Notes: generated by a model from the sequence alone, not told the origin. A stretch of DNA of 12,198 nucleotides from Clostridiales bacterium (GCA_019418195.1 DYCJ01000060.1:1-12198), one strand, 5' to 3'. Numbered from the stretch's first letter, positions 1-6,926 are shown. Made by a program: numbers and translations.

Positions 1-46
1 CTTATATCATGAAAACGAAATAAACATTAAGAAAGAGGAAATCATC

Positions 47-415
47 ATGAAGAAGAGTAATTTTGTGGCAATGATCTTAGGAACGATCGGAGGGATACTG
101 TTTGCGCTGGGAATGTGCATGGCGCTGATCCCCGAGTGGAATGCCTTTAACCAGGGAGTTGTACTGGGCGTGATCGGTGCAGTGGTACTGCTGATCATGG
201 TCCTTATATGGAGAAAGATGGAGAATAAGAGCCCGGTCAAGCTGTCAGGAAAAATGATAGGAACTGTCCTGCTGGGAATCGTAGGAGCACTTACTCTTGG
301 AATTGGAATGTGCCTGACGATGGTTTGGAGCAATATGATCATTGGAATCATAGTTGGAATTGTTGGCGTCATCCTGTTGCTGTGCCTGATTCCGTTGACA
401 AAAGGGCTGAAATAA
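47..415 (+). CDS. Small four-helix membrane protein, function unknown
   Basis: A 122-residue, very hydrophobic protein. I do not recognise a named family. Four membrane segments can be seen at about residues 8-28, 36-55, 70-92 and 97-116, joined by a short basic and acidic linker (about 56-69). The two halves look like a duplicated helical hairpin: each begins with a Gly-rich helix carrying a Gly-Met-Cys triplet (residues 22-24 and 87-89), followed by a Gly/Ile/Val/Leu helix. There is no signal peptide cleavage site and no catalytic motif. The start is supported by a GAAAGAGG ribosome binding site 9 bases upstream of ATG. The next membrane-protein gene begins 15 bases after the stop, so the two are probably cotranscribed. 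No promoter is visible in the 46 bases before it, so transcription may start outside the window. Confidence 0.75.
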   Translation: MKKSNFVAMILGTIGGILFALGMCMALIPEWNAFNQGVVLGVIGAVVLLIMVLIWRKMENKSPVKLSGKMIGTVLLGIVGALTLGIGMCLTMVWSNMIIGIIVGIVGVILLLCLIPLTKGLK

Positions 416-430
416 AACATATCGCCTGAA

Positions 431-952
431 ATGATGAAGAAGAAAGAAATAAATCATCTGTTAGTTTATCTGGTGGCTGCAGTCGTCTGCGTTTTGGCCG
501 TCATACAGTCACAGCAGAATATACTGCCGCAGTTGACAGGAATTATAGTATACATCCTTGCTGCTGCTTCATTGGTTGCAGCCTGTATGTGTATATACAG
601 GGACTTAAGGAAAGGAATTATAGAAAAACTGCTCCTGCTGTTGAATCTGGCTCTGAGCGGAGTCGTTCTGCTGACCATAGCCAAAGGAACAGCAAAGACA
701 CACTCAGAAATCATGGTGATATCTATAGCGGCGTATACGTTTTATAAGATAACAATGGCTGTGATCAATATGGTCAAAGTAAGGAAGATGCAGTCGCCAA
801 GCCTGATCACAATACGAAACATAGGTGTGGCTGACGCTCTGGTATCCATGCTTACGCTGCAGACAACGATGCTGGCTTCAGCTTGCCCAAGGAGCCGGAA
901 CAAATCTTATCATGGGACAGGCAATGGATTTGCTGGACGGGGTTCTCGATAG
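431..952 (+). CDS. Multi-pass membrane protein with a disrupted C-terminus
   Basis: The 173-residue product has five likely membrane segments (about residues 9-27, 34-56, 65-84, 94-114 and 131-149), with a basic loop at 115-122. I recognise no enzymatic motif; it resembles unnamed integral membrane proteins of Clostridia. From about residue 150 the character changes abruptly: the last 23 residues are Arg/Gly/Ser-rich, non-hydrophobic and unlike a membrane-protein tail. This tail lies where the following alarmone synthetase frame (from 883) overlaps by 70 bases. I infer that the natural C-terminus has been lost and replaced by out-of-frame sequence. The start is one of two tandem ATG codons (431 or 434), with no good Shine-Dalgarno sequence, so translation may be coupled to the gene that ends at 415. 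Confidence 0.6.
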   Translation: MMKKKEINHLLVYLVAAVVCVLAVIQSQQNILPQLTGIIVYILAAASLVAACMCIYRDLRKGIIEKLLLLLNLALSGVVLLTIAKGTAKTHSEIMVISIAAYTFYKITMAVINMVKVRKMQSPSLITIRNIGVADALVSMLTLQTTMLASACPRSRNKSYHGTGNGFAGRGSR

Positions 953-1491
953 AGACACGACGGAAGAGTCAGACGAGTATCCTTGAGAAGATGGCGAGAA
1001 TGGGAATGCCGCCTACAAGAGAGAACATTGAGAACAACCTGAACGACATTGCCGGGATCCGGGTGATATGCTCTTATATAGATGATATTTATCTCCTGGC
1101 AGATGCTCTGACAAAGCAGGACGACATCCGGCTGATCAGGAGAAAAGATTATATCAGCAACCCGAAACCGAACGGTTACCGCAGCCTTCATCTGATCGTC
1201 AGCGTCCCGATCTTCTTTGCAGAGTCCACGAAAGAAGTAAAGGCGGAGGTACAGATCCGGACCATCGCCATGGACTTCTGGGCAAGCCTGGAACATCAGA
1301 TCAAGTATAAGAAAAATGTGGAGCATGCAGAGAAGGTGATCGCCCGCCTGAAAGAGTGCGCAGATGAGATCGCACATGTGGATGAGACGATGCAGGAAAT
1401 CCGGATGGAGATGGACAACATAAAAGAAGAAACTACGGATGTGGAAGCGTTGTATGAAAAGCTCAAGAAAATAGATATCAATTTTATGTAA
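883..1491 (+). CDS. RelP-like small alarmone synthetase, N-terminus lost or remodelled
   Basis: A single-domain RelA/SpoT-type GTP pyrophosphokinase, a family that makes (p)ppGpp from GTP or GDP and ATP in the cytoplasm. Counting from the TTG at 883, the catalytic core is clear: the NDIAG motif (54-58) with the Mg-binding Asp55, the G-loop NPKPNGYRS (93-101), and EVQIRTIAMDFWASLEH (122-138) with Glu122. A charged helical tail ends at residue 202. The sequence most resembles RelP/YwaC. Those proteins carry about 70 residues before the SIxEK segment, but only about 32 are present here. The first ~28 residues do not show the usual two helices or an intact ATP-contacting xRVK segment. No ATG or ribosome binding site supports the TTG start; ATG 992 is a possible internal start that would shorten the protein further. 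It may be inactive or a pseudogene. An intrinsic terminator follows 8 bases after the stop. Confidence 0.7.
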   Translation: MPKEPEQILSWDRQWICWTGFSIETRRKSQTSILEKMARMGMPPTRENIENNLNDIAGIRVICSYIDDIYLLADALTKQDDIRLIRRKDYISNPKPNGYRSLHLIVSVPIFFAESTKEVKAEVQIRTIAMDFWASLEHQIKYKKNVEHAEKVIARLKECADEIAHVDETMQEIRMEMDNIKEETTDVEALYEKLKKIDINFM

Positions 1492-1498
1492 GAAAAGT

Positions 1499-1536
1499 CC
1501 GGTTATAGGATGAACCTATAACCGGGTATTTTTTTT
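1499..1536 (+). terminator. Intrinsic terminator after the alarmone synthetase
   Basis: A perfect 11-bp stem (CCGGTTATAGG at 1499-1509 with CCTATAACCGG at 1515-1525) has a 5-base loop and is followed by GTA and a run of eight T. This is a textbook rho-independent terminator and separates the first three genes from the sulfur unit. Confidence 0.93.
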
Positions 1537-1591
1537 GCGTATTAGCAGGAATATATATACTGTGATAGGATGAATCAAGCAACAAAAGAAC

Positions 1592-1627
1592 TATAATATA
1601 CCGATAATCGTTTTAATAAACGATCGG
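1592..1627 (+). promoter_or_regulatory. metY -10-like box followed by a leader hairpin
   Basis: TATAAT at 1592-1597 matches a consensus -10 box; no convincing -35 box is seen 16-18 bases upstream, so the promoter may need an activator. Just downstream, covering the expected transcription start, lies an imperfect inverted repeat: CCGA (1601-1604), a TAA bulge, TCGTTT (1608-1613), loop TAAT, AAACGA (1618-1623), TCGG (1624-1627). It could be an operator or a 5'-end mRNA stem. It ends 8 bases before the metY ribosome binding site. No SAM riboswitch or T-box fits in the short leader. Confidence 0.45.
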
Positions 1628-1648
1628 ACGAAAATGGAGGAGACTGAC

Positions 1649-2953
1649 ATGACAGACATCAGAAATTCACAGAACTGGAGCTTTGAGACAAAACAGGTAC
1701 ATATCGGACAGGAGCAGCCGGATCCGGCAACAGGGGCAAGAGCAGTTCCGATCTATGCATCAGCATCTTTCGTGTTTGATGACTGTCAGCATGCGGCGGA
1801 CCGCTTCGCTCTGAAGGATTCGGGAAACATATACGGGAGACTGACGAATCCGACGGAGGATGCATTTGAGCAGAGAATTGCGGCTCTGGAGGGCGGCACG
1901 GCAGCTCTTGCAACAGCTTCGGGAGCAGCGGCCATTACCTATACATTTCAGGCGCTGGCAAAAGCCGGCGAACACATTGTTGCTTCTAAGACGATATATG
2001 GAGGATCCTACAATCTTCTGGCTCATACGCTGCCGCTTACAAGCGGGATCACGGCAACATTTGTGAATCCGGAAGAAGAGGGCGCATTTGAAAGGGCAAT
2101 TCAGAAAAATACAAAAGCAATTTTTGTAGAGACGCTGGGAAATCCGAATTCCAATGTGGCAGATCTGGAAACTCTTGCAGAGCTTGCCCATAAACACAAG
2201 ATTCCGCTTGTCGTGGACTCTACATTTGCCACGCCGTATCTGGTGAGGCCGATCGAGTATGGGGCAGATATCGTGGTGCATTCTGCAACAAAGTTTATCG
2301 GCGGACATGGCACGGCTCTGGGTGGAGTGATCATTGACAGCGGAAAGTTTGACTGGAAAGATTCAGGGAAATATCCGTGGATCTCAGAGCCGAATCCCAG
2401 TTATCACGGTGTTTCATTTACAGATGCAGCTCCGGCAGCGGCATTTGTCACCTATGTACGCGCCGTGCTCCTCCGCGATACAGGAGCTACCCTTTCCCCG
2501 TTCCACGCTTTCCTTCTGCTGCAGGGACTGGAGACTCTCTCTCTTCGGGTGGAGCGCCATGTGGAAAATGCTCTGAAGGTCGTAAAATATCTGGCCAATC
2601 ATCCGCAGGTGGAGGCGGTGCATCACCCGTCTCTGGAAAGCGAATCAACCCATTCCCTGTATGAGAAATATTTTCCGCAGGGCGGCGGCTCCATCTTTAC
2701 CTTTGAGATCAAGGGAGACGCAGGGACTGCACAGAAATTTATTGATAACCTGCCGATCTTTTCTCTGCTGGCAAATGTGGCGGATGTAAAATCACTTGTG
2801 ATCCATCCGGCCACAACAACTCACAGCCAGTGCACGGCACAGGAACTGGAAGAGCAGGGGATCAGGCCGAATACGATCCGGCTGTCTGTCGGAATCGAGA
2901 AGGCGGACGACCTGATCGCGGCGCTTGATACAGCGTTTGAAGCAGCGGAGTAA
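1649..2953 (+). CDS. metY: O-acetylhomoserine sulfhydrylase (aminocarboxypropyltransferase), MetY
   Basis: A PLP-dependent Cys/Met metabolism enzyme that converts O-acetylhomoserine plus sulfide (or methanethiol) to homocysteine (or methionine) in the cytoplasm. The 434-residue length is normal for the O-acetylhomoserine branch, longer than cystathionine gamma-synthases (~390). Visible motifs are YGRLTNPT (62-69, phosphate-binding Tyr/Arg from the neighbouring subunit), the SGAAA segment (91-95), the Asp190 in VVDSTFATP that contacts the pyridine nitrogen, the PLP lysine Lys215 in [11 protein letters not shown], and [13 protein letters not shown] (382-394) near the substrate carboxylate. I choose ATG 1649 because GGAGG (1636-1640) sits 8 bases upstream. 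The upstream in-frame ATG at 1634 overlaps that site and would add five residues. cysK follows after 94 bases in the same direction, forming a sulfide-assimilation pair. The alternative reading, cystathionine gamma-synthase, is less likely from the length and the [10 protein letters not shown] segment. Confidence 0.92.
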   Translation: MTDIRNSQNWSFETKQVHIGQEQPDPATGARAVPIYASASFVFDDCQHAADRFALKDSGNIYGRLTNPTEDAFEQRIAALEGGTAALATASGAAAITYTFQALAKAGEHIVASKTIYGGSYNLLAHTLPLTSGITATFVNPEEEGAFERAIQKNTKAIFVETLGNPNSNVADLETLAELAHKHKIPLVVDSTFATPYLVRPIEYGADIVVHSATKFIGGHGTALGGVIIDSGKFDWKDSGKYPWISEPNPSYHGVSFTDAAPAAAFVTYVRAVLLRDTGATLSPFHAFLLLQGLETLSLRVERHVENALKVVKYLANHPQVEAVHHPSLESESTHSLYEKYFPQGGGSIFTFEIKGDAGTAQKFIDNLPIFSLLANVADVKSLVIHPATTTHSQCTAQELEEQGIRPNTIRLSVGIEKADDLIAALDTAFEAAE

Positions 2954-2989
2954 TGCTGCAGACTCTCAGAAAGCAATATGTACAGGCAG

Positions 2990-3030
2990 AATATAAATTC
3001 AGGCTAAAAATCTGCAAGTAAATTTATATT
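2990..3030 (+). promoter_or_regulatory. AT-rich inverted repeat in the metY-cysK spacer
   Basis: AATATAAATT (2990-2999) is the exact reverse complement of AATTTATATT (3021-3030), with a 21-base centre. The 3' arm ends 3 bases before the cysK ribosome-binding region (AAGGAG at 3034-3039). It could be a repressor operator or an RNA stem that modulates cysK translation. No consensus -35/-10 pair is obvious here. It lacks a GC-rich stem and T-tract, so it is not a terminator. Confidence 0.45.
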
Positions 3031-3047
3031 TAGAAGGAGATAAAAAC

Positions 3048-3995
3048 ATGACTAATTACTATAAAAGCACACTTGATCTTATCGGGAATACCCCTCTGGT
3101 GGAAGTGACAAATATTGAGCATGAACAGAACCTGGAGGCTTCAGTTCTTGTCAAACTTGAATATTTTAATCCGGGCGGAAGTGTGAAAGACCGCATTGCG
3201 AAAGCGATGATCGAAGATGCGGAAAGCCGGGGAGCATTAAAAGAAGGTTCCGTTATCATTGAGCCTACATCCGGAAATACAGGGATCGGACTTGCAGCAA
3301 TTGCTGCGGCGAAAGGATACAGGATCATCCTGACTATGCCGGAGACTATGAGCGTGGAGCGCAGAAATATTTTAAAGGCATACGGTGCAGAACTGGTGCT
3401 GACGGATGGGGCAAAGGGGATGAAAGGAGCTATTGTCAGGGCGCAGGAGCTGGCGGCAGAGATTCCGGACAGCTTTATCCCAGGACAGTTTGAAAATCCT
3501 GCGAATCCGGCGGCGCACAGAGCGGCTACCGGTCCGGAGATCTGGCGCGATACGGACGGAAAAATCGATATCTTTGTAGCAGGAGTGGGAACCGGCGGAA
3601 CGATCACAGGAGTAGGAGAATACTTAAAAGAGCAGAACCCGGATATCAATATCGTGGCTGTAGAACCGGAAGGCTCTCCGGTTCTCTCTGAGGGAAAGGC
3701 CGGAAAGCATAAGATCCAGGGAATTGGCGCAGGCTTTGTGCCGGAGACTTTGAACACGTCTGTATATGATGAGGTGATCCGTGTGACCGACGAAGATGCA
3801 TTTGCCGCCGCAAGGCATCTGGCGCGAAAGGAAGGAATCCTGACGGGAATATCCTCCGGGGCGGCATTGCACGCCGCTGTTGAACTGGCGAGAAGACCGG
3901 AGAATAAAGGAAAAACGATCGTGGCGCTGCTGCCGGATTCGGGGGACCGGTATTACTCCACGCCGCTGTTTACGGAAAACAATATAGCGCAATAG
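3048..3995 (+). CDS. cysK: Cysteine synthase (O-acetylserine sulfhydrylase), CysK
   Basis: A fold-type II PLP enzyme that makes cysteine from O-acetylserine and sulfide in the cytoplasm. At 315 residues it is full length. Landmarks: IGNTPLVEV near the N-terminus (12-20), the PLP lysine Lys47 in NPGGSVKDR, the substrate loop TSGNTG (74-79), the Gly-rich phosphate-binding loop GTGGT (181-185), GISSGAA (267-273), and the Ser contacting the pyridine nitrogen in [10 protein letters not shown] (296-305). The run [15 protein letters not shown] is typical of CysK, and no cystathionine beta-synthase extension is present. The start is fixed by AAGGAG 8 bases upstream of ATG. Expected partner enzymes such as serine acetyltransferase are not in the window. 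It lies 94 bases after metY, with a dyad between them that may allow separate control. Confidence 0.95.
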   Translation: MTNYYKSTLDLIGNTPLVEVTNIEHEQNLEASVLVKLEYFNPGGSVKDRIAKAMIEDAESRGALKEGSVIIEPTSGNTGIGLAAIAAAKGYRIILTMPETMSVERRNILKAYGAELVLTDGAKGMKGAIVRAQELAAEIPDSFIPGQFENPANPAAHRAATGPEIWRDTDGKIDIFVAGVGTGGTITGVGEYLKEQNPDINIVAVEPEGSPVLSEGKAGKHKIQGIGAGFVPETLNTSVYDEVIRVTDEDAFAAARHLARKEGILTGISSGAALHAAVELARRPENKGKTIVALLPDSGDRYYSTPLFTENNIAQ

Positions 3996-4062
3996 GATCC
4001 ATAGCTTTTAGGAATGGCACAATATTTGATTTAAGTATTTGAGCCTTGAAATATCATGGATT

Positions 4063-4121
4063 AAAATAATAAGAGTATGACAGGACGTTGAAAATACGGG
4101 CCGGCATGCTCTTATTATTTT
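4063..4121 (+). terminator. Long 17-bp hairpin after cysK, candidate (bidirectional) terminator
   Basis: The arm at 4063-4079 (AAAATAATAAGAGTATG) pairs with 4105-4121 (CATGCTCTTATTATTTT) over 17 positions with one T:G wobble; the 25-base centre contains a small CGT/ACG stem. The 3' arm ends in a T-rich stretch, and the A-rich 5' arm gives the same on the other strand. The stem is AT-rich and the loop is large for a standard terminator, so a small palindromic element is an alternative. It lies 67 bases after the cysK stop. Confidence 0.5.
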
Positions 4122-4129
4122 ACTAACAA

Positions 4130-4165
4130 TGCAGTTTGGCGAATGGTGCAGGCTGAACTGTTACA
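4130..4165 (+). repeat. Dispersed 36-bp repeat, copy 1 (plus orientation)
   Basis: These 36 bases match the reverse complement of 9413-9448 at 32 of 36 positions without gaps; the last 15 bases (GGCTGAACTGTTACA) are identical. Both copies are intergenic. This one starts 8 bases after the hairpin that follows cysK and ends 9 bases before the ribosome binding site of the aldo/keto reductase, so it lies within that gene's probable leader. It also contains a short inverted repeat (AACTG-TTA-CAGTT at 4156-4168). Confidence 0.8.
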
Positions 4166-4189
4166 GTTTTTAGCAGGAGGAGATATAAA

Positions 4190-5293
4190 ATGTCAGATAT
4201 GCAGTACAGAGAGCTCCCGCACGGCGGGGAGAAGATCAGTGTGATCGGCCTCGGGATGGGATCCATCCACGAGGGGAGTGAAGCGGAAATCAAAGAGACG
4301 CTGAAACTTGCCCTTGAAAGCGGCGTAAATTACTTTGACATGGCGGCTTCCGAGGCGAAGCCTTATCCGTGCTATGCACGCGCCTTTGAGGGAAAACGGG
4401 AACAGGTTTATCTTCAGATGCATTTCGGAGCGGTGTATGACAGCGGAAAATACGGCTGGACGAGAGACTTAAAGAAGATCAAAAAGACCTTCGAGAGCCA
4501 GCTTTCCATGCTGCACACAGACTATACGGATATGGGATTTGTACATTGTATCGATGAGATGAGTGATTATGAGAAGATCATGTCAGGCGGTATCTGGGAT
4601 TATATGAAGTCATTGAAAGAAAATGGCGTAATCCGTCATCTGGGACTGTCCTCCCATGATCCTGAGATCATCCGCCGGTTTCTGGATACAGGGCTGATCG
4701 ATATGGTCATGTTCAGTATCAATCCGGCATATGACTACTCAACCGGCGATTACGGCATCGGCACAGCTTCTGACAGAGGCAAGCTGTATCGGGAGTGCGA
4801 GAGAGAGGGCGCAGGCATCTCTGTCATGAAGCCCTTTGGCGGCGGACAGCTCCTGAATGCGAAAACTTCACCTTTTAAACAGGCCCTCACGAAAACACAG
4901 TGTATCCGGTACGCCCTTGACCGTCCGGCAGTTCTCACGGTACTTCCCGGTGTACGGAATTCACAGGATTTAAAGGATGTGCTGTCTTATCTGGACGCGT
5001 CTGAGGAAGAACAGGACTACTCTGTGATCGGGCAGTTCACGCCTCAGAATGCGGACGGGATCTGTGTGTACTGCAACCACTGCCAGCCATGTCCGAAAGG
5101 GCTCAATGTGGGCATGATCAATAAATATTATGACCTTGCCCTCGCCGGAGATGAGATGGCAAAAGGTCATTATGATAAACTTGAAGTCAAAGCAGGCGAA
5201 TGCATCCAGTGCGGCCACTGCGAATCCCGCTGTCCGTTCCATGTAAAGCAGGAGGCAAGGATGCAGGAGATCAGCAGGTATTTCGGTGAGTAA
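4190..5293 (+). CDS. Aldo/keto reductase fused to a C-terminal 2x[4Fe-4S] ferredoxin-like domain
   Basis: The 367-residue protein has an aldo/keto reductase TIM barrel (about 1-280) and a C-terminal domain with two four-cysteine motifs: CxxCxxCxxC at Cys292/295/298/301 and CxxCxxCxxxCP at Cys338/341/344/348. Such fusions are common in anaerobic Clostridia and are expected to bind iron-sulfur clusters; their substrates are mostly unknown. The catalytic tetrad of ordinary aldo/keto reductases (Asp, Tyr, Lys, His) is only partly present. Asp50 (YFDMA), Tyr62 and His119 (FVHCID) can be assigned, but the Lys position falls on His78 in LQMHFG. This suggests chemistry other than simple NADPH-dependent carbonyl reduction. 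AGGAGG (4175-4180) lies 9 bases before ATG. The downstream MATE remnant overlaps the stop by 8 bases. There is no signal peptide, so it is cytoplasmic. Confidence 0.88.
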   Translation: MSDMQYRELPHGGEKISVIGLGMGSIHEGSEAEIKETLKLALESGVNYFDMAASEAKPYPCYARAFEGKREQVYLQMHFGAVYDSGKYGWTRDLKKIKKTFESQLSMLHTDYTDMGFVHCIDEMSDYEKIMSGGIWDYMKSLKENGVIRHLGLSSHDPEIIRRFLDTGLIDMVMFSINPAYDYSTGDYGIGTASDRGKLYRECEREGAGISVMKPFGGGQLLNAKTSPFKQALTKTQCIRYALDRPAVLTVLPGVRNSQDLKDVLSYLDASEEEQDYSVIGQFTPQNADGICVYCNHCQPCPKGLNVGMINKYYDLALAGDEMAKGHYDKLEVKAGECIQCGHCESRCPFHVKQEARMQEISRYFGE

Positions 5294-5900
5294 TTGCAGC
5301 GTCAGCCGGAGAAACAGACAGCAGCGTCCGGGAGATTCCGCCTATGCGCAGATTTTAAGGACGCTGCTCTTTTTATCCATTCCCACAATCGTAGAAGAAG
5401 TACTTGCCACGCTGCTCCAGTATGTGGATACTGCAATGGTCGGACAGCTCGGAGAACAGGCAACGGCTTCGGTCAGCATCACCACCAATGTGACGTGGCT
5501 TGTGAATAGTGCTGCCGGCGCAGTTGGTACAGCCATCCTTGTCCTGTTTTTCGGCGCACATCTTCTCATGAGCCTTTTTACCCCGAGCCGCCCGGTAGTG
5601 GATCTGGGAGCTGAGATGCTCCGGCTTGTTGCGTTGTCCGAACCGTTCTTCGGACTGATGGTCGTGCAGGAAGGTGTTTTCTACGGTCTCGGCCGGACAA
5701 GATATTCGTTTATTGTAGAGACAGTGGGAATGTGGTGTGTGCGCATCCTGTTTACGTTCCTCTGTGTACGGTACTGGGGGCTGGGGCTTCGCGCGGTCTG
5801 GTACTGTATGATCGCGGACAATGTGTGCAAGGCAGTTCTTTTTGCAGTCCCGTTCCTGACAAAACGCAGCCGGGTGAGACAGTGGCTTGGCCGTTCCTGA
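5286..5900 (+). pseudogene. MATE-family efflux transporter, internally deleted remnant
   Basis: The reading frame is open for 204 residues, but MATE transporters normally have about 440-460 residues and 12 helices. Residues ~20-82 match the start of a MATE protein: helix 1 with SIPTIVEEVLATLLQYVDTAMVG, then helix 2 with SITTNVTWLVNSAAGAVGTA. From about residue 84 (near base 5535) the sequence jumps to the C-terminal lobe: LFTPSRPVVDLGAEMLRLVALSEPFF, GLGRTRYSF and the last helices. About 240 residues (TM3 to TM8/9) appear to be missing, apparently in frame. A product with about six helices is unlikely to transport, so I call it a remnant. The start is GTG 5286, overlapping the aldo/keto reductase stop by 8 bases; no well-placed ribosome binding site is seen. 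The stop is 2 bases from the end of the convergent lysR gene. Confidence 0.75.
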
Positions 5901-5902
5901 AT

Positions 5903-6793
5903 CTAATTGATAAACGACTGCCTGAGAACCTCAAGAAATTTTTCCACAGGTTTTGAAAAGACCTGATATTTTTTCCAGATGATATTCATCTTATTTTCCA
6001 GTCTGGGGTTCAGAGGACGAAAGCACAGATTGCTCTCGCCGGTCGTGTTAATGATCTTTTCAAGACCGATCGCGTAACCGAGCCCTTCATCAACGAGAAG
6101 GGAAGCGTTGAAGATCAGGTTATAGGTGGCGGCGATATTGAGCTGGTCCGGCTCACGCCCGAGCCACTGGGTAAGGGTCCCGCCATGAGATTCCTGCTGG
6201 GAAAGAATCAGAGGCACATCATACAGATCGGCGGGAGCGATACTTTCCTTTTCCGCAAGAGGAGAATCTTTGCACATCAGAACACCCCAGATATCATGGT
6301 AAGGCATTTCGAGGACATTGTATTTCGTCAGATCTACATCCCCGAAAATAATTCCGAAGTCGATCAGCCCTTTATCCAGATATTCGGATACAAGTGTGGA
6401 ATTTCCGCTGGAAAGGTGATAGCTGATGCCGGGATACCGGTCCTGGAGCTTTTTTGCGGCTTTTGCGATCAGACGGATGCCGTCTGTCTCGCCGGTGCCG
6501 ATGTAAACGTCTCCAATGACAACATCGTCACTCATTTTTATTTCGGTTTCCGCTTTTTTCACAAGGTCCAGTATCTCCTCTGCACGTTTGCGCAGGATCA
6601 TGCCTTCTTCGGTCAGTGTGACTTTCCGGCTGCCTTTTGTTCCGCGGATAAAGAGCTGTTTTCCTAACTCCTGCTCTAAGTTTTTGATCTGCGTGGAGAG
6701 GGTGGGCTGGGAGAGATGAAGAGATTCCGCAGCATGTACGATACTCTGTTCTCTTGCGATTGCGAGAAAATAATTAAGGACACGTAATTCCAT
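5903..6793 (-). CDS. LysR-family transcriptional regulator
   Basis: A 296-residue DNA-binding regulator of normal LysR length. The N-terminal winged helix-turn-helix is clear: AESLHLSQPTLSTQIKNLEQ (about 22-41), followed by the wing around residues 48-64 and a linker helix to about 90. The remainder (about 92-290) is the periplasmic-binding-protein-like effector domain. GGAGG lies a few bases upstream of ATG on the minus strand. It is divergent from the small protein, DUF3737 and PatB-type genes, with a dyad in the shared 201-bp spacer. The usual LysR logic (autorepression and co-inducer-dependent activation of the divergent operon) therefore probably applies. The effector is unknown; a sulfur amino acid or the lyase substrate is a reasonable guess. 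It converges on the MATE remnant with only 2 bases between stops. Confidence 0.92.
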   Translation of the reverse strand: MELRVLNYFLAIAREQSIVHAAESLHLSQPTLSTQIKNLEQELGKQLFIRGTKGSRKVTLTEEGMILRKRAEEILDLVKKAETEIKMSDDVVIGDVYIGTGETDGIRLIAKAAKKLQDRYPGISYHLSSGNSTLVSEYLDKGLIDFGIIFGDVDLTKYNVLEMPYHDIWGVLMCKDSPLAEKESIAPADLYDVPLILSQQESHGGTLTQWLGREPDQLNIAATYNLIFNASLLVDEGLGYAIGLEKIINTTGESNLCFRPLNPRLENKMNIIWKKYQVFSKPVEKFLEVLRQSFIN

Positions 6794-6816
6794 GATAAGT
6801 TCCTCCGGACTATATA

Positions 6817-6840
6817 TTTATTGATGTTAATGATGATCAA
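6817..6840 (-). promoter_or_regulatory. Possible lysR promoter (minus strand)
   Basis: On the minus strand, TTGATC (6835-6840) is followed after 18 bases by TATATA, about 24-30 bases upstream of the lysR ATG. The match is moderate. Its -35 box is only 8 bases from the dyad at 6849-6872, which would suit autoregulation. Confidence 0.35.
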
Positions 6841-6848
6841 CTATCAGG

Positions 6849-6872
6849 GTGACTATAGGTTGCTATGGTCAC
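6849..6872. promoter_or_regulatory. Dyad in the lysR divergent spacer, candidate LysR operator
   Basis: GTGACTATAG (6849-6858) and CTATGGTCAC (6863-6872) are inverted repeats matching at 9 of 10 positions around a 4-base centre. The 3' half overlaps a second small dyad (GCTAT...ATAGC at 6862-6878). The site lies between the lysR promoter-like boxes and those of the divergent operon, the standard position for a LysR binding site. Its link to this regulator is inferred from position. Confidence 0.55.
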
Positions 6873-6926
6873 TATAGCATGAATATGAATAGGATTCAAC
6901 TATGGAAATGCATTATAACAACGTAT

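Noticed and set aside
883..952. Programmed -1 frameshift joining the membrane protein and the alarmone synthetase
   Set aside because: No good slippery heptamer or downstream pseudoknot is evident in the overlap, and both proteins look incomplete at the junction, which fits a deletion better.
1540..1635. SAM riboswitch or T-box before metY
   Set aside because: The leader is under 50 bases from the -10 box and shows no conserved riboswitch core, T-box sequence or terminator stem.
3059..3757. A 232-codon open frame on the minus strand
   Set aside because: It is a shadow of cysK with Ser/Pro-rich low-sense composition.
6185..6667. A 160-codon plus-strand open frame
   Set aside because: It is antisense to lysR and has no recognisable domain or ribosome binding site.
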